From NCBI GenBank assembly GCA_907165065.1, contig OU015526.1, positions 70,331,723 through 70,395,722 on the forward strand: a stretch of DNA of 64,000 nucleotides, given 5' to 3'. Source of the DNA: Caprimulgus europaeus (taxonomy: Eukaryota > Chordata > Aves > Caprimulgiformes > Caprimulgidae). The notes beneath the pieces are model-generated. The model did not search any database. It worked only from the letters and a program-made list of their open reading frames with translations, and was not told where the DNA came from. Positions 35,855 to 49,071 of this stretch are shown here, in pieces; the first letter of the stretch is position 1; the number at the start of each line of letters is the position of its first letter. The position numbers and the translations under genes were made by a program.

Positions 35855-38800
35855 CATGCTAAGAAACCCTTGCAGGTTTGAACCTGTGGAAATGAAGTTA
35901 TATGTTTATTATCTTAGTTTCCTTTCTTACTAAAATGTGGACAGAAATGAAACATATTTTGGGTGAAGATTTAGCTATAAAGTCATAGAATAAAACAACT
36001 GTGAACAAAATAAGTGAATGTCCTAATGCTACCAACAGAAAGCAGTCCAAGGGAATCTTCACTATCCCCCTAAACTATTAAAAGACCCTAATTTTTAGGA
36101 TTTTTTTTGTGTTGCTTAAACATTTTCTGATTTCTATAGGGAGGGCTCATTCTACTCAGTCCCCAGTCTACTTGGGAGAATTTACCTTGTGCTGATTATT
36201 TTAAAAATATCTTAGAATGCCTTAGGAAAAAAAAAAAACCCTCAAATTATTTCCAAGACTTAATTAGGGTGAAATACTTTTTTAAATACACAAATAATTT
36301 TGTTGCCAGTTCCTTCAAAAGCTTTAGATTTCCAGTTTTGCATCAGAGACCTGAAAGTCACTTGGGATTGTCTCTCACTACAAGGACTCATCTTCTGTTG
36401 GATACAAGAAAAAGCAAATGCTAAAGCCATCCTAAGACTTTGATCACACTTTGCATATGCTCAGCATTTTGGCAGATGAATTCTCTAAAGAGCCCATCTG
36501 CACCGACCTGGTCCAAACCAGGACTGCACGGACTCTGTAATTTCATCTGTAGCTGCGGCAGCTAGATGCCACTGTGGCACAAAGCACTGGAAATGAAAGC
36601 AAAGATCCTTTTTCCTTCCCTGCTCACTGTCTGCCAGGCACACAGGAGGAAGCTGGAAGCAGACAAACTTACACACAGAGAGGAGCAGGAACTGGACAGG
36701 TTCAGAAGGCATAGCACATGGAAAGGCCAGGATTCAAGAAGGGACCAAATTGGGAAGGAATGAGAGAAGGAATTAGGCTCAAGAAAATACTGAAAAAAAT
36801 AAGCCAGGACTATGGGGAAAGACTTAGACGATAAAGTCAGCAGGAGCCAGGGAGTGGCTCAAGATACAGCGATTTCTTATTGCAAAGGGTGCAGGCAGAA
36901 AAGGCAGGAGAAACCAGGTGTGAGTCCATCCTTCCTGTTCCTCTGCAGCTTCGAATAGAAACCAAGAAATTTGGTGTTAAACATTTGTCTCCTAACAATC
37001 CGTTACCTTAATGACAGAGACATATATCCTGTGAATTTTGATGTTGATTAGACACAGTCATTCTGCTGAATATTTGATGTTCCAAAAACCTGTGTGCAGA
37101 ATAGGAGTTTGAAAAGAAAAAGCAAGCCAAACCTAAGGATCCTGGTAGTTCCCATAGCACGCCTGGTAAAAAATAACTCCCTCACTTGCAAAACTCTCTT
37201 TTTGTTACCAAAAATTGTTTCTATCATCAACCTATGTAGTGTTTTACATGATTACTTCAATGAACAATAAAAGTCTTGAGTCTGACATGATAAAGTTTTA
37301 AGTACCTAACTCTATATAGAGATCTCTATGAAGAAGGCACAAAAGTGGGGAACAATAAAAAAAGAAACACAAAGCTGTATCATGAAGATGGCTGAAAAGA
37401 CTCTGAAAAGCTCCCTTTACACTAGGCAAAACAACATTAGCCTGTGACAAACATGCCCCCAAAGAGGAATTAAACAGCTTGTCTCAGAGCTGCTGTCATA
37501 GCCTGAACTTCTTGGAATTACTATTTGATTGAGGGAGAGAGCTCTAGTTGCTTTATAAAGCTAAGCCACTCAGCAATAGTACTCTTCCATTTGTCCTTGA
37601 CAGCTGTTTTTTTGTGTTTTGTTTGTTTGGGGGTTTTTTTATGACACTTATTTGCTTGGATTTAAAAGTTTTAGTCCTTATTACTGCAGATCCATAAAAA
37701 CAAAAACATACCACAATATAAATTTCCAGAAACTGAAAAAAATTGAATCTGATGATTTCCGTTGAATTTAAACTTTCAACACTGATCTGAAAATCAGAGA
37801 GATCCATTTGTTGAGTCCTCCCTTCAACACAAGTAATTTTACAGAAGGGACTGTGGAAGTTGCATTGGAGAAATTATGTTCATAACTAGTGGTGACTTTA
37901 CCTGAAGGAAAAAAAAAAAAAAAAAAACCAACAAAAAACCCCCCAAAACCCAACAAAATTTGCCTTATACTTACTTGTAATAGACAAAAATATATACAGA
38001 TAAACAGAAAAGTCACACCAAACCCTTCCTTTCCTCCCTCCTGCTATGGGTTTAATATGTCTGCTCCTCTTCCTGCAGCTTTACAGCTCCTAACCTTTAC
38101 TCCAGGGTTGCTTTCTTCATGCATATCAAGAAAAAAAGCAGCACCAGAGTTGGACCAGACAGGCACACTGACACATAGTTTGATGTCCATCACCAGGAGA
38201 GGAGGAGGCTTCTCCTCTACCATGGGGATTGTGTCCCTGTCCCTTCACCCATGATTCCAGCCTAGCTCATTCCTATTTGCAGACAGGGTGTTACCCAGTT
38301 AGCAGCTCACTATCCTGGAAGAAGTGGGTGGTTGACCCCTTGAAATTTATGCTTGGGGCAGGCAGAGAGAACGACCATTTACATAGGGACAATAGAGCAC
38401 CACACCCCTGAGATGTGGAAGAATCAGCTTCACTTCCTTGCTGCAGCTGAAGCAACACAGGGATTATGCTTTTCCCAGCTCATGGACAAACCCAGGAAAG
38501 CCTTCTGACCTGGTACAGTCCCTCAGAAACAAGGCTGACCAGCAGGAGTTTTGTGATGGAAAAAAACTGTAAAAAAAAAAATCTTCAGTGAAAAGGACTG
38601 GATTCAGTTTTTCAGGTTTGTTCCAAGAATTTTTTGCTGCAGAATATGTTATGCCGCCCACATTAGACAGCCTCAGAGTTATTAATGCATTGCAGAGACC
38701 TTGAAATCTCAATCTGATATACGGCTACTTCAGTCTGTGCTTCTTCCTACCCCATTATAAACTTGACCTTAATTAACCCTCTTAGTGAAATGGAGTTTGT

Positions 38801-41800
38801 TGCCTCTCAAGAACAGTCTCATTGAAAAACAATGTTGCAATGTCACTCAAAAGCTAAAGTAAGGCTGCTTTATAGAGGGATTTGTACTAATAATCCTTGA
38901 ATATTAATAGTTTCTTATGCTATGTGGCTTATATAAATTTATCTATATAAGCTATGACTGAGATCTCTCTTTCTCAGACTTTAAGAAAGTCTGCATTTCC
39001 TTCAGTGAAGCCTTTTTCTCTTTGGCAATCACTATATCAATTTTGAAAAGAAAAAAAAAAAAAGTTTAAATGTAGATTTAAAATCAAATATGGCAGATTA
39101 ATTTAATCGGCTGTAAATCAAAACATTCCCTGTCAAAATAGGATATTCAGTTAACACTTCTACTGTGACTTCCTAATGGAAAAGTTTGATTTCTCCCACT
39201 TTAAGTATTTTTTGTAGAGAACAAATATATAGGGCAGATTCTTAGGCCAGATAATTTAATTAAAAAATCTTCTGTGGAGGAGTTGGGTGTAGCAATGATA
39301 ACAGCTGCCCTGCATCCTGTGAAGGTCTTGGAAACTGCTCAGGGCTGATGGTGAGAAGGGTTTGTATTAGCATCCTATCTATGCGCTGCAAATATGACAT
39401 AAGACAACAGTAACAGATATTTTACAATTCATTTTAAAGGGAGCATATGCTTTCTTATGAAAATAATTGAGACCACTCAGAACTAAATTGCTTTCTTTGA
39501 CCAGAGTTTAAAGGTACAGGCTTCAGAGCTGATAGTCACACGTTTTTTGTCCTTATACACCTCTGTGCCAGTCTTCACTTTCAAGAGCTATAACGAGCTG
39601 TAATTATTTCTCAGACTATTTAGGGACTGAATAAAGATTATGAGTTAGTTTAACAATGAAAATATTCATACAGGGCATGTAAGTAGCTGAAGTTATAAAA
39701 ACCCAACTGATATTTTCCAAATGGTATTTGAACATTAATGGTATTTTTATCCATAAATTACAAACTAACTATTTTATGGATGTTCAGTGCATTTATTACC
39801 TTATCACAAAGTACATTTTATCCTCTTGATTCTGAATAACAATATGCATATATAGCACTAATGTCAAACAAGGGAATTTAAGACATTTACATACCAGGGA
39901 ACCAAAAATAAAAGCTGTTATTTACCAGTGGGTTAGTGTGCAAGCATTTCTCAGTAGCTGGCACTGTATCTGAAATTTGCAGAACCATACATTTTCAGCC
40001 AGGTTGAGATGATTTCTCATTCAGTTCATTTTTTACTACCAAGTGGAAGCATTTAAGTAAAACTCAGAATATTTAAATATTGTGTCCACTACAAAGCATG
40101 TGCTACCAGGCAACCTCAATGGGTCATGAGGGAAACACTCCTTCGCATTTAAGCAGATGAGTCAGTGGGCAACACTTTGTATCAGAGAAGTTTCTAGTCT
40201 TTCACTAAAGCCCAGAGCTGTGGGAGGCTGGTCAATGCTCCACTTTAAGGGGGAGCTCAGACATCACAAGCTATGCACATCCAGCCCTCCTGCCAGTGTT
40301 CCTGCACCACTCTTTGCATGGACTGGCAAATGCAGTGCATAAGCATCCAAACCTCTCACCTGCCCTCTTGCAGAGACTTCTTTCCCTTATGGATACAGTA
40401 GAGAGAAAGAAAATTCATGTCATCTTTTTGTGCAAGATTCAGTAGTGAGAGCTTTTTGCTCTGCAGCATACCTGGGGACCACCAATGACTGTAAGTTCCT
40501 GTTTCCTTCACTTGTACTATTCTGTCATTAGAGCGTTCAGTTGTTGAAAATTATGATATTGGAAGATTCTCTTATATGTCTACTAATATAAACTAATTTT
40601 CTTGAAAATTATTAAAAAGCTATTAAATAACTTGCTGGTGTTACTAAATTAACAAAGACAGAATTATGTATTGCTGCAAGGGGAAGAACTCTAAAACATG
40701 AAGCCAAATGCTGATACTAGTTTATAGATGAATGCTAGAGATGTTTACAAGCATCACTGTGTCTACCTGTCACTGTAAAATTAGTAATTCTCTGTCCAAG
40801 TCATGCAGCCATGTTAGCACAAAATTTGTATTATTTCTCTCATACCAAAGTAGCATGCTATGACTGCAATGCACAATACTTAATTAGAGAAACCTAACTG
40901 GTCCTTTTTTTCTCCCTTGGAGCTCTTCAGATTTTATGCGTTCACAGTAGCCTGGCCAAATTATTCAGGATAAAACAATAATTTTACCTACAGCGTATGA
41001 AATCATCAGGTGCCAGAATAAACCTTTATAAAGTTTCTTTTGAATGAAATTGTTTTAACTGTATCAATAAGTCACCTTGAGTGCTCTTCTGACCAGCCAT
41101 TTTTAGTACAAAATAGTTTGCAGGTCTGTCACCTATCTCATTGTCTAAATACCATGGGAGAGGATGGATGTTTTACTTTAACTAGTGTGCCTTTGAAAAA
41201 CAAAAACAAACAAAAAACCCAAACCCCAACCACATTAAAAAAAAATATCTCAAATGCCTAATCAACTCATTGTTAAAAGGATTCTATATGGTGAGCATTC
41301 AAAATTTATTATGTAATATTTGTTCCCTTCTCTACCATTTCCTGCAGGAGATTTCATCCTGGGACATGATCTACTGACCACTGCTTCCCTGTTGTATATA
41401 GTTATATGTCAGTAAATGCCAAATTAAACAACAACTGTGTGTGATGAAGTTGGGGAGTATGAACCTGAGTAGTTCATGTATCCAACTCAAGATTTATCAT
41501 CTTTACAGTCTTTATTTGCCATCCTGGCATACACAAAACATATTTTCTCTTTCTCCTATGACAAATAACCTTTAGGATCTAGGACACAATTTTTCAAATA
41601 TGTCAAAGTGTTTAGCAATGTTTAAAAAGGTAACATTTCTCAGTGTGGAATGTGAAACTTTCCCACTGTTTGGGAATATTTAACCAAAACAGGAAAGCCT
41701 AATACACTGCTGGAAGTGATCTGCTGGTTAACTTTTGTTTTTCCTTCCCTCAAACATCATATAAATTGTGCAAACTAATTCTATTTACTTTCTCAGATAA

Positions 41801-44800
41801 CCTACTATAAATACATTCAAGTAAATATTTACTTTTTCTATTTACTTCACATAAACTGTAGAATGAAACCGTTGCTTTAAAAACCAAAATGATGAAATAT
41901 ACCATAAATGTGGGCGAGTAACAGAGTGCATCTCTCCTATTTTTGCTATTCTAAGATGGAAGAACTTGACAATTTTCCTTAGATAACAAAGTTATGACAT
42001 GATTTCTTTTAACTCGGCTCTATTTTTGGGTGTTTGTAGCTTTGAAAACACGTTCATGCAATTCTGGTATCTGTAAGAATTCCATCTGATCTATCCAGTA
42101 TTAAATCTATATTTAATTATATCCAAAAGTAATGCATTCTTCTTTTCAGAAAAGTCTAAATATGTAGAGGTTGGCAGGCTGAATAATGTTTTATAGGAAG
42201 TCCATACTATGCTTTAATTGTTTAGTAGTAAAAAAAAAGACCCCCTGATAATTAACCAAATACAGAACATGTAATTTGCTAAAGCTGTAAGAATTTCAGC
42301 TGGTATTTCCTGAATGATACCTGACCATTATTTTTTTTTTGCCAGAAGATGATAAATTATATATTTTACCGATGGACAGTACATTCATCCTGCATGTGTT
42401 AAAGAATGTTAATATCTCTTAAATAAATATGACCAGGGAAAAAAATGGGGCAAATATTAACTCATTTAATGGCATCAAAAGGGCATGCAGCATATGTAAG
42501 AACTTCTGTGGGAATGGTCTGTCTTTCTGAAGCCACCCCATTAGGATGAATAGAAAATAGAAGTGGCTTCTATCAAAATAACTCAACATTGCCTCACTTG
42601 CCTTGCCAAGCCCCATGCTGAAAAAAGCACATTGAAATCCAAGAATTAGGATCTACGCTAATATAATACATATATATCTCTGCGTGTGTAAAATGTATCA
42701 TTTGAAAGAAATCTAAGTTTCTCTCTTCAAGCAGGTCTTCCCTATGATACCAATGCCCACTTTATTTTTGAGTGTTGTAGACACAGATACTAAGAAGGCA
42801 AAAAATAAGATTTATGTTTTCAGATTCATTACTGTAATCATCAGACAACACATACATTTTAGGCAATGTATATTAATCCATTATTAGACTAAGAACTGCA
42901 TTATTAATAAGGATTTTCTTCTTGTTAAATACCACACTTCCATCTGCAATACATGGCCACCTAGTGACTAATTTAAATTAATCAAAACATTTACGTGATA
43001 TATACTGTTAATTACAATTCACCTTCACCACTTTAACATATTCTGAAACAACTGTCAAGGATACAGCACTAACCTGTAATTGGTGGCTATTAAATGTGTA
43101 GCATTTGTAAAGACTTGGTGAAAACTGTGCTTGTGATTATGTTAAGATATTATTTTAAAAGAGTTAGAGGCAGCTGCACAATTTAAAAACAGATGCACAT
43201 GCATTCTTGCTTGGGAGAAAAAATTAAAAATCATTTAACATACTGATAAGTAACAGGTAGATGTTTATTTGGCATGCCTTTAAAAAACAAATCTAAGTTT
43301 AAAAAGTAAACTTTTTATTTTTTAATGTTGAAACTAAAATCAATGCTCATTAAAATATAAGCCACTTTGGTCAATTTCAGCTGAAACCAAGAAGTTTTCA
43401 GAGTTTAAGAAATTGGTTCTATTTGGGTTTGGCTTCTGTGATGTTAGGTAACACACAATTACTTTTACATTTCTGCAATTCCAGGTTTTATTCAGAACTA
43501 CAAACACAAGTTCTTCATACACATTCCTATTCTTGATGCTGCCATTTTATGGTTTTTTTGGGTTTTTTTTTCTGTTGTTTTGTAGCACATTTCCTAAAAA
43601 GGACCACAGAAATAGTATTTGGAGGTGCAAATAAATATTTTAATTCTGCACATTAAGTTGTCAGGTATGTCCACACTAAATGCTCACAGTTCTCTATTTA
43701 AACACAGAGGGACTAAAATCCAGACAATTGCCTGCTTATTTTGCATCCCATCATCCTAACATTGTTAGCAAATTTGTTTACAGATACTAATTCTTCATAG
43801 TGTATTGCAAAATGGACTCACTTACTAGTAGCCACCACAAGTAAAATAAGGAACAGAAATGTGAAACATTTATTAACTTGCTCTAACTGATTTTCTTGCT
43901 GTAATTCCCCTGTTCTCATTAGATTCAAGAAGTTCACATTTGTACTTGCCACTGAACTGAACACGAACCAGAGAGCTAATTTGGAAAGTGATGACACTTG
44001 GATAGGTGATCTCTTGGACTCCTACTTCAAATAAAATAACTGTACAGCAGTAAAATATGAAGAAGGAATAATATCCAAGACCTCCAGGTAGATAGAATGG
44101 AGAAGGGAGATTAAATAAATAAATGGTCTTGACAGTTCTTTATTTGCTCCTGACAGTTCATGGCATTTGAAGGTTTCTGTATCATTAGCCCTGACACGGT
44201 GCACTTCCCCTTTCTCTCTACCTTTCCATACATTTTTCAGCTCTTTTACCACTTGTAAAGTTTAGATATACTACTGTTTTAACACCACTTTTTAGGGTTT
44301 TAAATTAAGCTTGAGGTTTGTTTTGTCTCATTGTGAAGTCAGTTTATATTTCCAGGCTGGTAATGAATGAAACTTTGGGAGAATATTAGAAACACTTTAA
44401 ATTTGCTACTACTGTGTGAAAGATTGTTTCCAGTCTGTATTAAATTTTCATTGGAGATTGATTTTGTAATATTACTTATTCTCTATTCATAATTACAAAA
44501 ATAAAAACTCTGTTGAGGATAAAAACAAACAGCCTCTTCCCCCTGCTAATTATATTTGACCTTTACTTGCTGTGCAGTTTGCAGCATAAAAGTGCTGGAA
44601 GTAGCAGGAGTAATCTCAGATAACGGCTGTTGCTTAACAGAGAAAATACTTCAGAAGTTGCAAGTGATAACAAAAGAAAGTGGCGTTTTCCATAGCATCA
44701 CTGGTATCAAATATTACTTGGTCACTCGGAATCAGTACTAAGCTGGGGCCAGTTACTAGTGTATCTCTGTATCATCACTGCATTCCCATTTTCATGAGGT

Positions 44801-44969
44801 AGGTTGGGCCTCCAGCTTTCTTGCAATTGTTTAATGTGGAAAGCTAACACAGTATCAAATTGCATCTGGGGAGCTTTCTTAAGAGTGTGGAAGAAAAGTG
44901 CACATTCCATTTGGGGACTGACATATGGCTGTTATTTGGCTTAAAAAAAGTTACCTCCAAAATTCCTCC
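35855..44969. other. Unique AT-rich non-coding DNA between LTR copies D and E
   Basis: No gene or transposable element was recognised. Landmarks are a T/G-rich tract at 37608-37640 facing an A/C-rich tract at 37909-37961, a 14-bp perfect palindrome ATAGAGATCTCTAT at 37316-37329, and an A run near 39050-39063. An A/C tract lies at 41200-41250 and a T/G tract at 43549-43582. The 121-codon frame at 37889-38254 starts in the poly(A)/AC tract and has no domain. Confidence 0.6.
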
Positions 44970-44974
44970 CCTCC

Positions 44975-45613
44975 TGTGGTGGATTGGCTTCACCCTTTCA
45001 GTTTGCAGCCAAACACAGCCTGCTCTCTCACTCCCCCTGCCCCTCTACAGGGAGTAGGAGAGAGAACTGGGGGGGGAAAAAAAAAAAAAAAAAAAAGGAA
45101 ACTCTTGGGTTGAGATAGAAACTATTTACTAATTAAAATAAAATTATAATGATAACAACAGTAACAACAGAACATACAAATGAGTGAGTGATGCACAGTG
45201 CAGTTGCTCACCACCCACTGACTGATGCCCAGCCTGTGCAAGCCAGTGATCCTGGAGCAGAGGCAGTCCTGAAACTGAAAACCCTGGAAGAGTGAGCCTG
45301 AGAGATCCCCAAGAGAATACCCCTGTCTTCCGGTCAACCCTGGTTAATGTACTGACATGACAGGATATGATATGGAATATTTCATTGGCACATCCAAATG
45401 CCAATTTCAGGGTTTGTTATTCACTACACTTCTCCCTCCCAGCCCTGATGCAGCTGTGAACAGCCAAACACAATGGCCTTGAGCTCCAGCAGCAACTAAT
45501 AACATTAATACTTTATCAACATTCTTCTCATAACAAGTCCCATACTGAAACTAAAACACAGCTATTCTAGCTAACAAGAAGAAAATTAACTGTATCCTAG
45601 AAAAACCAGGACA
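44975..45613 (-). mobile_element. Solo LTR, avian endogenous retrovirus, copy E
   Basis: The 639-bp minus-strand element has its LTR start at the right (AGGACA at 45608-45613 is the complement of TGTCCT). It ends at the left with TGTGGTGGATTGGC. Flanks are CCTCC (44970-44974) and CCTTC (45614-45618), a 5-bp duplication with one mismatch. It aligns by eye with copy A along its length: both carry GGAATATTTCATTGGCACAT and the GAGCTCCAGCAGCAACT stretch. Copy E has gained a G8A20 homopolymer block at 45069-45096 where copy A has only ACTGGGGACAAGGACAAG. The TATA-like motif of copy A is not preserved. No proviral interior is present. Confidence 0.9.
45069..45096. repeat. G8A20 homopolymer block inside LTR copy E
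   Basis: Eight G are followed by about 20 A. The equivalent place in copy A lacks it, so this is a copy-specific expansion or possibly an assembly artefact. Confidence 0.75.
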
Positions 45614-48600
45614 CCTTCAGCTCCTCAATAGGGTGAATCCATTATCTTCTGACCCTGACACCCGTAACCAGCCAAGGCACAGCAGTAATGATTGCACTGT
45701 TTCTTCTCCTCTTTCAAAACAAACTCAGCTATAGCTTCTTAAAGTCCTGAAAATTTCTCATCTTATCCATCTACTTTGAAGACCTGCATTACTATACGAA
45801 GCCAGTATAGAAAAGCAACTCTTTGCCTCTGTGCAAAACTGTGAGGGAGAAAACCAATTTCCCGAGAAGAAATAGTAACAGAAATAGGAAATTTTATTTC
45901 CTTCTCAAAATACATGACCAAGGTACTACACAAGAAAATAATGTTACATGCATGATTCTTATTTTCAGAGTGGATTTTATTAGACGAATTATCAACCCAC
46001 CCAATTTGTGACAGCCAGAAGCAAGAAGAGAAAGCAGGCTTCATGTTCAGCCAGTCATGTTTGAGGAGGTGATGGTCCTGCTCCCGTTCTAAGGGAGACT
46101 ATCTTAACAACTGTCCTTGATGTTAGGTTCCACAAGCATCATAAATACAACTAGCACATGACATAATTTATAATATAGAATTTACAGCACACCTTCCTTG
46201 GATCTGATTCACTTTAACAATGTGTTTTTAAGCACACCTGAATGACACAAATAGTACTTACAGGAATACAGAGACTGTTGGAGGAGACTGGCTGGAATAT
46301 CCTTGCTTTTTGTAAAAGGATTCCAGAGTTTAACAAATTAGATTATTTTAATTTGAGAGAGTAATTTTCTGGTCAGAAGCCTCCTCGATAGTCATTTGGA
46401 CAAACCTATAGAAGGAAGCAGACTTTACGGTCAAACTCTAATGTTCTTTTTGTTAGTTTTAGGGCAGTGGGTAATCAATCCATCTCCAGGATTCTAAATT
46501 TTATGAAATGTAACATCAAACTCCATAATCACTTGCAATTATTAAATGTTATTCTTCAGAGCACTCATCTAATATCTCTCCATAAATTTGTTTCTGAGAA
46601 TATAAAACATTATGCCTATGTATTTATTCTTTGCTAATGCAATCAATTGCAATATGTATTCCCTGTTCTAAAGAATTTACATGTTCCTTGAGCATTACAA
46701 AACAAGCATTGCCTCTTCCATCTTTGAGCTACTGAGTGCTGTGCAGGTACAGTATTCATAATCATACAGCACAAAGAGTCAAGATCACCATGAAATGTTT
46801 AGTTTTCCACTAAAAAGCCAAAAAAAGTTATTGATAGAAATGAGAACAATCAATAGAAACATAAAAAGACAAATATGAGACTATAAGCATGTAGTCAAAT
46901 TTCATTCTGTTTTAAAAATTGTATCATGTACACAGTTCATACCACAAGAGGTTGACTTGCGCACATAACAGTATACGAATATTAATTCTAATGATAATTT
47001 TCTAATTCCTGAGCACAAGAAAATGTCGCTCTGGGTACATGGATTACACAAAGCCCTTCCATCAAATGTATATTTATTTAGTGTTTGCCACGTAAATTAT
47101 TCTAATGGAAGAAAGTTGTTTCAACACAGTGTGTTGAACATTCCATCTTTCTGAAAGCAAAATGTCATTGCTGTTCCTAATTAAGCTATTTTCCTTTTAA
47201 GTTTTCCAGAGGATGATGTGAAGGGTGGCAATACTGATGAAGATTAATTGGACTGAAAGTAACTGTGATACAGCTGTAGATAAGGTTATTCTGCTTGTTA
47301 GCAAATGAAAATTTCAGCCAGTTAAAATCTGAGTATGCAAAGACTTGGCTTTCTTAGCCTTCAAATGGTATACAACAGAAAAAAATCCAGGTGCTACAGG
47401 AAATGGGCATGTTTCAGAGATCCTGGCATTCTTCTGCTCAATTTAAGAACACTGTGAAAATGCAGTATCAGTGCATAAATAAATAAAATATATGTATTAT
47501 GTTAGTGGATTATTTGGTTTTCTCTGTGAGCTTGATAGATCTGTTTAGCTAGCATAATTAAAAAAATTCTCAAGGCTGAGCACTCTCACTATAGTGCTGT
47601 AAAGGTACTAAACAATTGCTTTGGAAAGACAGTTTTTCAGAAGAAACAAATAGACACTTCCTCAGCTACTTCAGGTCAATGATACTAGGTAGACTTCTCA
47701 ACCCACCCAAAACTTTAGACTTGTCAAAATAGAGTTGATAGTATGACTTATAAACTGGTAGGAAAATGAAAAATCACAGGCCAAGTAATACAACCTTTCA
47801 GAGTAAATAATTCAAAATCTATCAAGTGAATTGAAATTCTAAATGCTTATTAGTCCTTTGTTAAAAGACAAATAAAAGTCTACTCAAAATTCATTTTCCA
47901 GACATTTTTCTATGTAACTATTGGTCAACAGCAAGTGTAACACAATATTGCAACTTCCTAAAAGATAACTAACAGCTACCTCAGAGATTATCTTCTCAAC
48001 AATGGGCAAAGTAACCACAGTTGCAATTTTATCAAGAGATTTAGAAACAGCCATGGTAGAGACCTTTATAAGCAGTAAGGAAATAGTTTCCTGAGAAGTA
48101 AAAGTATTCTATCTTCCTCTGAAGTCGTATTTTTATATACACAAATGCACACACGTAGACACATAGACAAGTAGTTGACAACTTGAAGTATTTGTTTCAC
48201 AGTTGCTTAACTGAGCAGCTCATTTTCCTGAGTGCAACCTCACACTGGATCAAGAGGAAAACCAGCTGCAAACTAAAACCAGGGCAGTTACCTGGAGAGA
48301 AATGAAGCCATTGCAGATAGTTTGTACAACCATTTTACATTTACGATGACAAAACAAAAGTACTAGACACATCTGCGAGGGGCACCTTTACCTTTAGATA
48401 TGAATTATAACACATATTTCTTCCTTTATTTAAGTCAGGTGGTGTTGAACATCATAGTGTATAAATTAGTACTGCAACTTCATTAACCTCCTCTTACTCC
48501 AGCAGTCACACAGCCTAGTTAAATTAATTTAGTTTCACATTTGCAACAGTCCCAGAGCTGTGGCATTAGTGTTCATTACCTTCATGTGCACAAATGTAGA

Positions 48601-49039
48601 ACCTATTCAATCAACTAAGATATATAGATCTCTATATATTTATATACATATATCATGTTTGTACTCATTTCATACTTAGTTCAAGTATTATTAAAAATCA
48701 ATAAAATAATTTGCTGTGCATACTTCCTTATAAGTAGTAAGATTACCATGACTATAAATCTTCATATATTGCATATATATGCAGTTCATAATGCAGAGAT
48801 ATTATTTACTACCCAGAAATAAAAATATGTCCTATAGTTACATTTTTATGCAAACATACAATACAACCTATAAAGTCATAACACCTGCTGATACTTGTCA
48901 AAACATTTCTTTCTTCATAAATAAGATGCGAAGATGTGTACTTCCCATTGTTCACATTCTTCATTCATATGCAAAATTTCTGTTCTTTTTTTAATTATCT
49001 AATTAATATTATAGCTGCCATCACTAGCAGCCATCCATT

Positions 49040-49042
<3 letters not shown>

Positions 49043-49070
<28 letters not shown>
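49043..49070. repeat. (AAAAC)n microsatellite
   Basis: About five to six uninterrupted AAAAC units. Confidence 0.85.

Positions 49071-49071
<1 letters not shown>

Noticed and set aside
37889..38254. 121-codon plus-strand frame
   Set aside because: Its start is inside a poly(A) and A/C-rich tract (lysine/proline repeats), and the rest shows no family similarity.
3591..45613. LTR copies A and E as the two ends of one provirus
   Set aside because: They are 41 kb apart, each has its own complete target duplication (CATGG versus CCTCC/CCTTC), and no gag/pol/env sequence lies between.
48620..48656. AT-rich near-palindrome TATATAGATCTCTATATA
   Set aside because: The symmetry is imperfect when the reverse complement is written out; AT alternation explains it.
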